Below the pieces are notes generated by a model. It was not told where the DNA came from and made no database searches. It saw only the letters and a list, made by a program, of their open reading frames with translations. Position numbers and translations under genes: made by a program. A stretch of DNA of 39,526 bases from Planctomycetota bacterium (GTDB lineage Bacteria; Planctomycetota; UBA8108; UBA1146), in assembly GCA_012960845.1 (NCBI GenBank), contig DUAN01000049.1:1-39526 (forward strand). Direction: 5' to 3'. Of the stretch, positions 1 through 8,930 are shown piece after piece; position 1 is the stretch's first letter, and each line of letters starts with the position of its first letter.

Positions 1-104
1 AGGGTCGGACCTTCCCATTCATGACTAACATGCATGGCTGTTCAGGCATAACTATTATTCATTTATAGGAAATACGATAAGCGGACAATCACGACATTAC
101 TCAG

Positions 105-133
105 TTGACATTGGGTGTCTTGTGTTGTCTGAT
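105..133 (+). promoter_or_regulatory. Sigma-70-type promoter candidate before the secreted-protein array
   Basis: A perfect TTGACA (105-110) is followed after 17 bases by TCTGAT (128-133), which matches TATAAT at four of six positions. It would start transcription near 140 and give a leader of about 200 bases before the gene at 337. The rest of 1-336 holds no convincing gene. Called by eye against the E. coli consensus. Confidence 0.45.
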
Positions 134-138
134 AGCCC

Positions 139-154
139 TGTGACCAAGATCACA
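139..154. promoter_or_regulatory. CRP/FNR-type operator palindrome
   Basis: TGTGACCAAGATCACA is a perfect TGTGA-N6-TCACA palindrome, the classic half-site pair of CRP-family regulators. It begins six bases after the candidate -10 element and so would cover the predicted transcription start, a position usually associated with repression. No regulator gene of this family is in the window. The match is seen directly; the function is inferred. Confidence 0.5.
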
Positions 155-336
155 CGTTACATTATCAGTAGTATGCCGTTGCCTTCATGGTCTTGGGAAA
201 AGGAGTTGTGTATTGCGGAACGGCAAGCAAGTTGGTGGTTAGTATGTGAAAGGACCGCCAAGCGTTAAACCTGTTTACAAGTTATTCAAAGTGTTTGTAT
301 TTAGTGGCTCTTACATTATGACCAAGGGAGGAGATC

Positions 337-2232
337 ATGTATCTCACGAAAGCAGTCTTCAAGGTGCGCGCGTTGACGTGGATCATTGTCGCTCTGGTAC
401 TCTCAAATTCTGTGTTCGCTGGTGGAGGGCAATCGCTCAACATCAGTAGCTCCAGTACACAAGGCCTGGCTCCGGCAACTCTGTCGATATCGCTCGATTC
501 GACCGATCCGACCGAAGGCTTTGTCATCGCTGTCGCATACGACGACTCGATGGCAGCAGTTACAGACCTGTCGACTGCTGGAACAGCAACAGAGAGCGCA
601 AGTGCCGAGCTGATAGTTCCGGAAATCCTTTCCGGTGGATTTACGTTAGGCGTCGTCGTTGACTCTGACCCCCCATTTGACGGCCATGCGATCCCTGCGG
701 GGACTGGCCAATCTCTCGCCATGGTGACCGTCACCCCGATGGCGATCGTCTCGGTAGAGACCGACATTGATTTTTCATTCTCTGACAACACCCTCAACAA
801 CCCACCGCTGTCGAACATTCTCGTTCAGGGTGGATTGTCTGTGGGAGCCGGCGCTGGACTGGGACTCAACGGGGGCACATTGACCCTTCTGGTTCCTCCT
901 CCAGCCACGATGAGAATCGAGGATGGTTCGGCAACCGCGGATGGTACCGGTTCCACTGGTGATGCCCGAATCTTGCTCGACAACAGCCTGGGCGGTGTTC
1001 AGGGTTACGTGACCGCGATCACTCACGATCCAACCATGATCACCCTCGAGGGGATTTCCACTGGTGCCGACGCGAGTGCTGCCGGTGCTGAGTTCGAGAT
1101 CTCGAATACATATCCCAACGGCGGAACTTACGGAGTAGTCCTCGATTTTCAGTCGCCCTTCGATGGGCAGACGATTCCCGAGGGAAATGACACTCACATC
1201 GCCACCTACACGTACTCTTGCAACAATGCAAATATTTACGTCGAAGGTGAGCCGACCCCTGCCAGTGAGTCCAGTGCTTTGACACTCAGTGACGGAACGC
1301 TTGGATCTCCGACCCTCGACAATGTGATCGTGGTCAACGGACTTTCGGTGGCGCCGTTACACGAAAATGGCACATTCACCTGCGATCCGATCGCCTATCC
1401 CGCCGAAGACACCATCCTCTGGATGGAAACTGCCTTCGACGAGGGCGCCGGGAACTACGCCTACCACGGCCAGACCGGTGACCTGTGCTTCTACTACTCT
1501 GACGAAGACGATTACATCCAGGGTTTCACCTTCACCGTCTGTTACGACTGTAACCTGACGATTCACGAGGACTCCTGGGAGTTCAACGGCTCGATCCTCG
1601 ATCAGGTCGGTGTCGAGTACACCGCCGTTCAGGTCGATGACGATCCCGACGACGGAGACGGTTGCGAGTTGATCGTGGCACTTCTGCTCGACGCTCTGCC
1701 GCCCTTCGAGGGCCAGACCTTGCCCCAGACGATGGCCACCTCCGGTGACGGAGCGGATGGACGTCTGTTGATCGGTAAGATGCGCGTCACCGTCGATATG
1801 GATGCCGAGTGCAACGAAGATCAACTGATCGAGTGGTGCAACGACATCAACGGTAATGGCGACGTGACACTCTACAACAACGTGGTCATCGACTTCGATT
1901 CGCTCCAGATCTACGAGCGCAACGACACCCTGGTGCACGTTGTTCCCGAGGAGATCTTCCAGCGTGGTGATTGCAACAGTGACGACAAGGTCGACCTGGC
2001 TGACTCCGCAACGATGCTTGCGAACCAGTTCAACGGTCTTCCGATCCTGTGTCCTGACGCTTGCGACGCCAACGACGACGGCTACCTGAACATGGCGGAC
2101 TCTGTCTACCTGCTCAACTGGTTGTTCAAGTTCGGGGATGTTCCGACGGCACCAGGCCCGTTCAACGATGGTCCAGATGCGACCACCGACGACACGTTGC
2201 CTGTTTGTGATAGTGACGATACAAATTGCTAA
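337..2232 (+). CDS. Secreted cohesin-like/dockerin-like protein, type A, three modules
   Basis: A 631-residue exported protein. A basic N-terminus and hydrophobic core end in SNSVFA-GG, giving signal peptidase cleavage near residue 28. Three beta-rich modules follow at about 29-188, 189-350 and 356-540. The first two share GVVxDxxxPFxG(Q/H)xIP; the third has EDTILWMET, GDLCFYYSDED and DALPPFEGQTLPQ. A dockerin-like tail from about 542 has two Ca-binding loops (DCNSDDKVDLAD and DANDDGYLNMAD). The chain ends in CDSDDTNC. The start has a strong GGGAGGAG ribosome site. Upstream lie a promoter-like element and a CRP-type palindrome; the type B gene at 2280 follows after 47 bases, probably in one transcript. 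No catalytic domain was recognised. A structural or adhesive surface role is inference; Pfam assignment is by eye. Confidence 0.85.
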   Translation: MYLTKAVFKVRALTWIIVALVLSNSVFAGGGQSLNISSSSTQGLAPATLSISLDSTDPTEGFVIAVAYDDSMAAVTDLSTAGTATESASAELIVPEILSGGFTLGVVVDSDPPFDGHAIPAGTGQSLAMVTVTPMAIVSVETDIDFSFSDNTLNNPPLSNILVQGGLSVGAGAGLGLNGGTLTLLVPPPATMRIEDGSATADGTGSTGDARILLDNSLGGVQGYVTAITHDPTMITLEGISTGADASAAGAEFEISNTYPNGGTYGVVLDFQSPFDGQTIPEGNDTHIATYTYSCNNANIYVEGEPTPASESSALTLSDGTLGSPTLDNVIVVNGLSVAPLHENGTFTCDPIAYPAEDTILWMETAFDEGAGNYAYHGQTGDLCFYYSDEDDYIQGFTFTVCYDCNLTIHEDSWEFNGSILDQVGVEYTAVQVDDDPDDGDGCELIVALLLDALPPFEGQTLPQTMATSGDGADGRLLIGKMRVTVDMDAECNEDQLIEWCNDINGNGDVTLYNNVVIDFDSLQIYERNDTLVHVVPEEIFQRGDCNSDDKVDLADSATMLANQFNGLPILCPDACDANDDGYLNMADSVYLLNWLFKFGDVPTAPGPFNDGPDATTDDTLPVCDSDDTNC

Positions 2233-2279
2233 ACCATATTATTAGTAAGTGGATGTTGGAATACCTGGAGGGATTCGAC

Positions 2280-3071
2280 ATGAGAAAATTATTTCAAACG
2301 ATGGCGCTGCTCCTTGTGGTTATCACCGCAAACTTTGCAGTCGCACAAGATTACGTAATGACGATTTCGAGTGGAACCATGAATGTTGGTGGGAGTGGTG
2401 ACTTATCCATCACTCTCGACAATAATGGCGGAAATGTGCAAGGCTGGTCCTATGGAGCCTGCAATGACACTGCCATGCTCACCTGCACAGGTGCGGCCGA
2501 TGGATCCACCACGGCCACCGTGAAGAATGGCGACCCGCCTGACTTCAACCAGATCTCCGTTTTTGACGAGGGATTTACCTGTGGTGTGGTGATCTGTTTC
2601 GTCGGGTGTGCCACCCTTGCTCCTGGAACTGGCTACGAACTGAATGTGGCCAGTTATTCCTGCACAGCTGAAGGATCCACCAGCGTGTCGTTCTGCGACA
2701 GTCTTGGATCACCAGCTGTGGCTACAGTGGTGGTGGTTGACGGAGCGTCGGTGCCGCCGGAGCAAAACTCCGGAACCGTCATGTGTCAGATTCTGGTCAC
2801 CAGTGACTGGGTCCGTGGAGATGCCAACGGTGATTCCACGGTCAACATTGGCGACGGAATCTGGATCATCAGTGAGTTGTTTTTGGGCGGGGCTGCGAGT
2901 TCGTGTGCCGTTGCTCGGGATGCCAATGATGATGGAAATGTGGATGCTGCGGATGCAGTACACATCTTCAGTTACCGCTTCCTCAACGGACCGATGCCTT
3001 CGGCTCCTTTCCCCGGTTGTGGGCAAGTCTCGGGCCAGACTCCTGAAGACTGTGAAGGATCCGGCTGCTAG
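2280..3071 (+). CDS. Secreted cohesin-like/dockerin-like protein, type B, single module
   Basis: A 263-residue exported protein, the shortest in the array. The open frame runs back to 2226, but ATG 2280 is chosen because GGAGG (2267-2271) lies nine bases upstream and it opens directly into a signal peptide (cleavage near NFAVA-QD, residue 22). One type B module (about 23-172) contains QGWSYGACND, CGVVICFVGCATL and FCDSLGSPAV, with several cysteines suggesting disulfides. A dockerin-like tail from about 178 has loops DANGDSTVNIGD and DANDDGNVDAAD, then a Cys-rich end (TPEDCEGSGC). Other type B members have two modules, so this one lacks the second. It pairs with the type A gene at 337 and is followed by a strong terminator hairpin. 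Confidence 0.85.
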   Translation: MRKLFQTMALLLVVITANFAVAQDYVMTISSGTMNVGGSGDLSITLDNNGGNVQGWSYGACNDTAMLTCTGAADGSTTATVKNGDPPDFNQISVFDEGFTCGVVICFVGCATLAPGTGYELNVASYSCTAEGSTSVSFCDSLGSPAVATVVVVDGASVPPEQNSGTVMCQILVTSDWVRGDANGDSTVNIGDGIWIISELFLGGAASSCAVARDANDDGNVDAADAVHIFSYRFLNGPMPSAPFPGCGQVSGQTPEDCEGSGC

Positions 3072-3106
3072 AGATTCTTGATGTAGTCAAAATTTGAGCC
3101 ACTAGA

Positions 3107-3144
3107 AGCCATCTTGTCGTACTGACGACAGGGTGGCTTTTTTT
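3107..3144 (+). terminator. Rho-independent terminator after the first A-B pair
   Basis: AGCCATCTTGTCGT pairs with GACGACAGGGTGGCT across a short loop, with some G-U pairs, and a run of seven T follows. It lies 36 bases after the stop at 3071. Confidence 0.85.
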
Positions 3145-3167
3145 CATCTTCCTCGGTGGGCTCCAAT

Positions 3168-3263
3168 CGTCAGAGCCCTCTACCGTCAGAGCCCTCTACC
3201 GTCAGAGCCCTCTACCGTCAGAGCCCTCAATCGTCAGATCCCTTTACCGTCAGACCCCTCAAA
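3168..3263. repeat. Six tandem 16-bp repeats in the intergenic gap
   Basis: The unit CGTCAGAGCCCTCTAC occurs six times without spacers (starts 3168, 3184, 3200, 3216, 3232, 3248). The first three are identical; the last three carry a few substitutions. It lies just after the terminator at 3107. An 86-codon open frame through it is a translation of the repeat rather than a gene. Confidence 0.95.
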
Positions 3264-3888
3264 TTTTCATGAGTCCGGTTTCTTGAAAAAGAAATTGCCA
3301 GTTCGCCCTTGTCAAATCCACTCAAAAGCGGGTGTGGTCGAGTGGTGGATTGGGGATAAAGGACCATTATTAAACAGGTTAAGGTCGCGGTAGTGGGGGG
3401 GATGGGAGCGTCTTTTCGCTGCTTGTTTCACTCCTGCAGTCGAAAATAAGTCAATTGTGAAGACCGATAAATGCGTCTATCGTTAGAGATGTGCAGGAAA
3501 GACAGTTCAGTCACGAGGAAGAGTGTTGGTCACGCTGGGGTGGATTCGTCACCCGCAAGCGGGACCGATAATCCGAGAGATTTGAGTGGTCCTTGCGAAG
3601 AACAGCGCCTAGAAGCCAACGGGTAACCAGGCCTTATTTTTGAACAGTGTGGTGTGGGAGTGGGTGTGTGGAGGAGATGTGGAAATGTTGGGCCGAATTT
3701 ATCGGCACTTACATTCCAACGCTTCTAATCGGTTGCGATCCCGAGAGTTCGGGATCGTTGGGCTGAGTAAATAACAATTTGGACTTTTGAAGAAATGGTC
3801 AGTTCGCTGATTTCTCGATCGCTTCGAATCTGAAGCGGAGACGGAATTGGCAAGTGGCCTCATGAAATTCCTTGAGGAGGGAAACTCG
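3264..3888 (+). other. Long non-coding leader region before the second type A gene
   Basis: No believable gene on either strand. Together with the upstream repeats it forms an 817-base gap, the longest in the array. Short complementary segments are visible: GGGTG/CACCC (3538-3554) and CCCGC/GCGGG (3552-3563), which share CCC and could be mutually exclusive. A larger palindrome is listed separately. I could not match any known riboswitch. Confidence 0.4.
3736..3757. promoter_or_regulatory. Nine-bp inverted repeat, operator or leader hairpin
   Basis: CGATCCCGA-GAGT-TCGGGATCG is a perfect 9-bp inverted repeat with a four-base spacer, 132 bases before the ATG at 3889. No T-tract follows, so an operator or leader hairpin is more likely than a terminator. 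Confidence 0.5.
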
Positions 3889-5748
3889 ATGACAATTTTC
3901 AAGTTACCGAAAGCAATTCTAGTCACCCTGGTTTGCGTGGCCAGCCTTGGTGTGGTCCATGCTGATAACTGCTTCACCGTTACCGGTGGGGGTCAATCGG
4001 TGCAAGGATTGGGCAGTGCTACATTCGGGGTCGAGATGACCAACGACCAAGAAGTCGAAGGCTTCGTCGTGGCCATCAGTTACGACAACTCGGCCGTGGC
4101 CATCACCGATCTGTCAATTGTTGGAACCGTCACGGAGAGCTCCGGGGCTGAACTGGTGGTTCCAGAGATCCTCGGAAGTGGCTTCACGCTGGGAGTGGTT
4201 CTGGATGCTGCGGCACCCTTCGGTGGTCAAACGATTGCTGTCGGTTCGAACCAGAGTATCGCCAATTTCACTGCGCAGTCAGTCGTCGTTCTGAGCCAGG
4301 GAGACCCCGTGGTGACCACCGGCTTCGATTTTGTCGATGGTGCGTTTAACTCCCCGGCGCTCGACAACATCATGGTTCAAAATGGCCAAGCAGTCGGAGC
4401 GAACAATGGTCTGTGCCTCAATGGGGCCACCACAGCGATGAGTATCGGAGCCCCTCCACCGGCGACTCTGACCATCGAGGACACCACCGCCGATGCGAAC
4501 GGCAATGGATCGGTGAGAGTGCTGCTGGAGAATTCAGGGGAGACCCAGGGCTTTGTCCTCTCGATCACCCACGTGGAGACCGAGATCGCTCTCGGATCTA
4601 TCGACCTCAGCGGATCGGCAACCGACGCTGCTGGCGCGGAGTTCACCGCGATCAATACCTACAGCAACGGGGGCACCGTGGGAGTGGTCCTCGACTTCGT
4701 GGCGCCCTTCGACGGGCAAACGATCGCTGCGGGTGTAGACACTCACATTGCCAACTTCAATTACTCTGATACCGTTGAGATCTACATCGAAGGGGATCCG
4801 ATTCCTGCGGACCAGGTCGCCAATCTCACCTTCGACGATGGGGCGTTCGGAACCCCTCCACTCAACAACATCGTGGTCTCGGGTGGTCTTTCCATAGTGC
4901 CCGATGTGGTGAATGGTGCCTTCACGACTCCACCATCAGCGGTTCCTTCAGAGGATACAGTGCTCTGGATGGAAACTGACTTTCCCGATTCGATGGGGTA
5001 TGCCGGAGAAACGGGTGCCCTTTGCTTCTACTACGCTGATCCGACCGACAACATCCAGGGTATGACGATGACCGCTTGTTTCAACTGCGACGCAACTGTG
5101 GATCCACTCTGGAGTTGGGGCGGTTCCATCGTTGAAGCAGTAGGAGTCGAATACCTTGCGGTTCAGACTGACAACTCGGATACCGATGGAGATGGGTGTG
5201 AACTGGTAGTGGCCATCCTGCTGGATGCCTTGCCGCCCTTCGATGGACAGACTCTTCCGCAGACTGGGGTTCTTGACCGTTTGCTGATCGGTTGTCTCCC
5301 GGTCACCATCTCCGAAACCGCTGCTTGTGAGGATATTCTCGAGTTCAACTGGTGCAACGACATCAACGGAACCGGAAGCGTCAACCTCTACAACAACGTT
5401 GTCATCAACTTCCAGTCGATTCAGGAGTATGAGCGAGACGACACCGTCATCGTGGTGAAATCGGCTAAGTCATTCAAGCGTGGCGATTGCAACGACGACG
5501 ACAAGACAGACCTCGCGGATGCGGCCGCGATGCTGGCCAATCAGTTCGGAAGCTATGATGTCAACTGTTCCGATGCCTGCGACACCAACGACGATGGCCT
5601 GTTGAACATGGCAGATCCCGTGTTTCTGCTGAACTGGCTCTTCAATTTTGGAGACGTCCCGGCAGGTCCAGGTCCATTCGATGAGGGTGAGGATCCGACC
5701 GGTGATTCGCTGCCCGATTGTGACGGCGGCGATACGAATTGCGGATAA
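3889..5748 (+). CDS. Secreted cohesin-like/dockerin-like protein, type A, three modules
   Basis: A 619-residue exported protein, co-linear with the protein at 337. The frame is open back to a TTG at 3847, but ATG 3889 has GAGGAGG (3874-3880) in front of it and opens a signal peptide cleaved near VVHA-DN (residue 25). Cohesin-like modules lie at about 26-190, 191-350 and 353-528, with GVVLDAAAPFGGQTI, GVVLDFVAPFDGQTI and DALPPFDGQTLPQ. The dockerin-like tail from about 531 has loops DCNDDDKTDLAD and DTNDDGLLNMAD and ends CDGGDTNCG. It opens the longest unit of the array, since the next clear T-tracted terminator is at 11831. No enzyme signature was seen. Confidence 0.85.
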   Translation: MTIFKLPKAILVTLVCVASLGVVHADNCFTVTGGGQSVQGLGSATFGVEMTNDQEVEGFVVAISYDNSAVAITDLSIVGTVTESSGAELVVPEILGSGFTLGVVLDAAAPFGGQTIAVGSNQSIANFTAQSVVVLSQGDPVVTTGFDFVDGAFNSPALDNIMVQNGQAVGANNGLCLNGATTAMSIGAPPPATLTIEDTTADANGNGSVRVLLENSGETQGFVLSITHVETEIALGSIDLSGSATDAAGAEFTAINTYSNGGTVGVVLDFVAPFDGQTIAAGVDTHIANFNYSDTVEIYIEGDPIPADQVANLTFDDGAFGTPPLNNIVVSGGLSIVPDVVNGAFTTPPSAVPSEDTVLWMETDFPDSMGYAGETGALCFYYADPTDNIQGMTMTACFNCDATVDPLWSWGGSIVEAVGVEYLAVQTDNSDTDGDGCELVVAILLDALPPFDGQTLPQTGVLDRLLIGCLPVTISETAACEDILEFNWCNDINGTGSVNLYNNVVINFQSIQEYERDDTVIVVKSAKSFKRGDCNDDDKTDLADAAAMLANQFGSYDVNCSDACDTNDDGLLNMADPVFLLNWLFNFGDVPAGPGPFDEGEDPTGDSLPDCDGGDTNCG

Positions 5749-5766
5749 TGGACTTGAGTTGGGTCT

Positions 5767-5797
5767 CCCAGGATTCACCGAAGTCGTGAATCCTGGG
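5767..5797 (+). terminator. Strong stem-loop without T-tract after the gene at 3889
   Basis: CCCAGGATTCAC and GTGAATCCTGGG form a perfect 12-bp stem with a 7-base loop, 18 bases after the stop. No T-run follows, so it may be a partial terminator, an RNA-stabilising 3' end or a processing site rather than a full stop. Confidence 0.5.
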
Positions 5798-5924
5798 GGC
5801 ACTAACCCCGCAACAAGTTGTGGCGGAGGAAGAAATTCAGCTCAGGAAAATCAGTTTGGGAAATGTAATTGTAAGTGGGCCAAGGCGAGGAAGAGTCGCC
5901 TCTAGCATCGAAAGTGAAGAGATA

Positions 5925-7268
5925 ATGAGGAGACTTGTATTTTTGTGTCTACTACTGGGTCTCTGCTGCTATTCGGTGGATGGGGTGCTTGCTGGTGGCG
6001 GTGCGACCTACAACATGAGTAGCGATGCGACTGCTGCTGGGGGGACGGTGAATCTATCTGCCACCCTCGACAACGGTGGCGGCGATATCAGCGGATGGTC
6101 CTGGGGACTTTGTCACGACGAGGCGGTGGCGACCGTGTCGAACATCGGGGATGGCGGTGGTGCTGCCAATAGCACCTCGACCGTCAGCAATGGCGACCCG
6201 GCGAGTTTTAACGAGTCATCCATCTATCCTGGCGGCTGGACGCAGGGCGTGGTGATCGATTTCATCGGTTGCTGTGTGGTTGCGAGTGGGACCACTGGAT
6301 TTCTGATGGCCACTGCGGATTACACCGTCGCTGGCGCTGTTGCACCAGGTGACTATTCTGTTGAGTACTGCGGTGGGGTCCTTGGATCACCGCCGGTTGC
6401 GAATGTCGTGGTGGTCAACGGCGGATCGGTCCCCCCTGCTGCGGAGAACTCGGGGACGATCACCGTGGTCGATGTCCCCGATCCGGAGTGGAACTACCTG
6501 GGGGGAAATTCCTCGGGCAATAACTATCCCGCTGGAGCTGGAATCGGTGGCCTCTCGGTGGCGGTTGGCTTCTCCATCCAGGAGAAGGATAACAGTTCCC
6601 AGGGCGCAAATTTCCCCAATGAGACCCAGGGATTCTCGATGGGGTGCGGGAATGACGGGGCGCTGATCACTCCGACAGCCGTCACCACCAGCCTTGGATT
6701 CGAGCCTGATTTTGCAGAATCGAACCTCTACCCGGATGCCTGGACCCTGGGAGTGGTGTATTCATTCGCCGGTTCCCAGACCGCCTTCTTCGACGTCGCC
6801 ACCGAGGTGATTTCTGTTGAATATGACGGGACTTCGACGGCCCTCGCCGGGGTCGAGGGTGCCACGACGACACCTTTGGTGTGGAACAATTCCACCGGCA
6901 GTCCGCCGGTTTCGAACGTGGTGGTCTTTGGGGGTGGAAGTTATGCGCCCAATTTCACCGATGGGTCGATCGAATTCGTCGGCACCGTGACCAACGCTTT
7001 TCAGCGTGGCGATTCAAATGATGACGGCGTGATCAACATTGCAGACATCATCTGGATGCTATCCGAGATGTTCGGGGGTGGGGCTGTCACCGATTGTGCC
7101 ATCGCGGATGATTCAAATGCGGACGGATTGAACGATGCTGCAGATGCCGTGTACACCGCAACCTATATTTTTCTCAGTGGTCCTGCACCTGCAGCACCAT
7201 TTGGAAGTTGCGGTAGCGGAGCCGAGCAGACGCCTGCGGATTGCGTGAGTTTTAACAGTTGTCCTTGA
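5925..7268 (+). CDS. Secreted cohesin-like/dockerin-like protein, type B, two modules
   Basis: A 447-residue exported protein. The frame is open from 5820, but ATG 5925 begins the signal peptide (cleavage near GVLA-GG, residue 23) and has a modest GAAGAG site upstream. Two type B modules (about 24-185 and 186-355) carry SGWSWGLCHD, GVVIDFIGCCV and GSPPVANVVVVNGGSV, then TQGFSMGCGND and GSPPVSNVVVFGGGS. The dockerin-like tail (from about 360) has loops DSNDDGVINIAD and DSNADGLNDAAD and ends in a Cys motif (TPADC...NSCP). It is the most diverged type B member in module one. Spacing to the next gene is 118 bases with no terminator, so co-transcription is likely. Confidence 0.85.
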   Translation: MRRLVFLCLLLGLCCYSVDGVLAGGGATYNMSSDATAAGGTVNLSATLDNGGGDISGWSWGLCHDEAVATVSNIGDGGGAANSTSTVSNGDPASFNESSIYPGGWTQGVVIDFIGCCVVASGTTGFLMATADYTVAGAVAPGDYSVEYCGGVLGSPPVANVVVVNGGSVPPAAENSGTITVVDVPDPEWNYLGGNSSGNNYPAGAGIGGLSVAVGFSIQEKDNSSQGANFPNETQGFSMGCGNDGALITPTAVTTSLGFEPDFAESNLYPDAWTLGVVYSFAGSQTAFFDVATEVISVEYDGTSTALAGVEGATTTPLVWNNSTGSPPVSNVVVFGGGSYAPNFTDGSIEFVGTVTNAFQRGDSNDDGVINIADIIWMLSEMFGGGAVTDCAIADDSNADGLNDAADAVYTATYIFLSGPAPAAPFGSCGSGAEQTPADCVSFNSCP

Positions 7269-7386
7269 CGAGGATTTGTATCCAGGTGACCAGTATCAGG
7301 GTCTGGAAGTGCCGACTTCAAGTTGGGCGTTTCTGGAAAAGCTTGGAACGGTATTGAAGGTGTAATATTGAGAGAGGTGGAGAAAG

Positions 7387-8787
7387 ATGCGAGTTATTGA
7401 ACAGAGGAGTGTGCCCAACATTATTGCAGTTTGTTTCGCAATGGTGCTGAGTAGTTCGGTCTCCTTGGCGGGAGGCACGGGTGCATCCTTCACTGCCGAG
7501 AGCGTATCTGCGCCTTCGACAGGTGGAAGTGCAGTCCGGGTGCTGGTCGATAGTTCAGCGGATGTCCAGGGATTCGTGATCTCGATGTCCCATGATCCGG
7601 CAGCGATTACCCTCAGTGGAGTGGATATCACTGGAACGGACACCGAACTGTCGGGTGCAGAATTTGTGGTTCCTGCTGTCTACGCAGATGGCGGGACCAT
7701 CGGAGTCGTACTCGATTTCAATGCGCCATATGATGGTCAGGTGATTCCTGCGAGCGCAGAGATTCATGCGGCGAATTACAATTACAATTGTAATAGTGCT
7801 GTGCTGTATTTCGAAGGGGACCCAGTTCCTCCGTCGGAGACCACGGCACTGACCTTCATCGATGGCATATATGGGTCTCCGGCTCTTTCCAACGTTTCCG
7901 TTTCCGGCGGATTGTCAGTCTGGCCAGCTTTCAATGATGGAACTTTCACCTGTGATCCAGTGGCCATTCCATCCGAGGATACGATTCTCTGGATGGAGAC
8001 TGAGTTTGACAACTCCGAGGGTAATGCGGCATTCCATGGCCAGACAGGGTCGCTCTGTTTCTACTATGCGGACGCGGATGACAACATCCAGGGAATGACG
8101 ATGACGGGCTGCTATGACTGCGATCTGACCGTGGGATCCGATTGGGATTGGAACGGATCGATCGTTGAGGAGATTGGCGTCGAGTATCTCGCTGTCCAGA
8201 TCGACGATGATGCTTCGGACGGCGACGGCTGTGAACTGGTCGTGGCATTCCTGCTCGATGCGCTGCCTCCATTTGAAGGTCAAACGATGCCGCAGACTGC
8301 CGATCTCAATGCGGGTCGGCTGCTGATCGGATGTTTGTCAGTGACTGTCGATGACAGCGCAGAGTGCGATGTCGCCCAGGAAATCAACTGGTGCAACGGG
8401 ATCAACGGTACCGGCTCGGTCAACCTCTACAACAACGTGGTCATCGAGTTCCAGTCGATCCAGATCTACGAGCGGAATGACACCTCGGTCATGGTGGTGC
8501 CGGAAGAGATCTTCCAGCGCGGCGACTGCAACAGTGATGACCAGACGGATCTGGCGGATGCCGCCTCGATTTTGGCCAATCAGTTCGGTAACTATGAGAT
8601 CTTGTGTTCCGATGCCTGTGATACCAATGATGATGGTCTGTTGAACATGGCTGATTCAGTCTTCCTGCTCAACTGGCTCTTCAAGTTCGGGATCAGCCCA
8701 GCGGCTCCAGGCCCTTACAGTGACGGAGCGGATCCGACCGATGATTCTCTGCCTGTTTGCGACAGTGACGACACAAATTGTGGGTAG
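7387..8787 (+). CDS. Secreted cohesin-like/dockerin-like protein, type A, two modules
   Basis: A 466-residue exported protein with signal cleavage near VSLA-GG (residue 28) and a GGAGAAAG ribosome site. It lacks the first module of the other type A proteins: after the signal it goes directly into the equivalent of module two (about 29-195; GVVLDFNAPYDGQVIP) and then module three (about 196-375; EDTILWMET, GSLCFYYADAD, DALPPFEGQTMPQ). The dockerin-like tail starts near 378 (loops DCNSDDQTDLAD and DTNDDGLLNMAD) and ends CDSDDTNCG. Its third module and tail are closest by eye to the protein at 337. Confidence 0.85.
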   Translation: MRVIEQRSVPNIIAVCFAMVLSSSVSLAGGTGASFTAESVSAPSTGGSAVRVLVDSSADVQGFVISMSHDPAAITLSGVDITGTDTELSGAEFVVPAVYADGGTIGVVLDFNAPYDGQVIPASAEIHAANYNYNCNSAVLYFEGDPVPPSETTALTFIDGIYGSPALSNVSVSGGLSVWPAFNDGTFTCDPVAIPSEDTILWMETEFDNSEGNAAFHGQTGSLCFYYADADDNIQGMTMTGCYDCDLTVGSDWDWNGSIVEEIGVEYLAVQIDDDASDGDGCELVVAFLLDALPPFEGQTMPQTADLNAGRLLIGCLSVTVDDSAECDVAQEINWCNGINGTGSVNLYNNVVIEFQSIQIYERNDTSVMVVPEEIFQRGDCNSDDQTDLADAASILANQFGNYEILCSDACDTNDDGLLNMADSVFLLNWLFKFGISPAAPGPYSDGADPTDDSLPVCDSDDTNCG

Positions 8788-8930
8788 GGTGTTGAGTTCA
8801 GAATAGGTGCCATGCTCGAGCGATGTTGCTGGAGTACTGCTGCGGATTTGATTCTTGACGGAATTTTGTTTTCATATAACTCGCACGCTTGCAGGGTATG
8901 CGGCGTGTTCAGAATAAAGGTGGATAGATC

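Noticed and set aside
246-449. Short + strand open frame before the first array gene
   Set aside because: Overlaps the well-supported signal peptide of the gene at 337 in another frame and has no family signal.
1357-1938. Long minus-strand open frames under the array genes
   Set aside because: They mirror the GC-rich codon pattern of the + strand genes; no ribosome sites or domains, and the same shadows appear under each paralogue.
3168-3263. 16-bp repeats as a CRISPR array
   Set aside because: Units follow each other without spacers and are too short; no cas genes are in the window.
3133-3393. 86-codon open frame through the tandem repeat
   Set aside because: Begins in the terminator and is made mostly of translated repeat; no ribosome site.
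3480-3640. Possible cobalamin or cyclic di-GMP riboswitch
   Set aside because: Some GC-rich short helices and GGGACCGATAA-type strings look suggestive, but the conserved boxes of those classes are absent.
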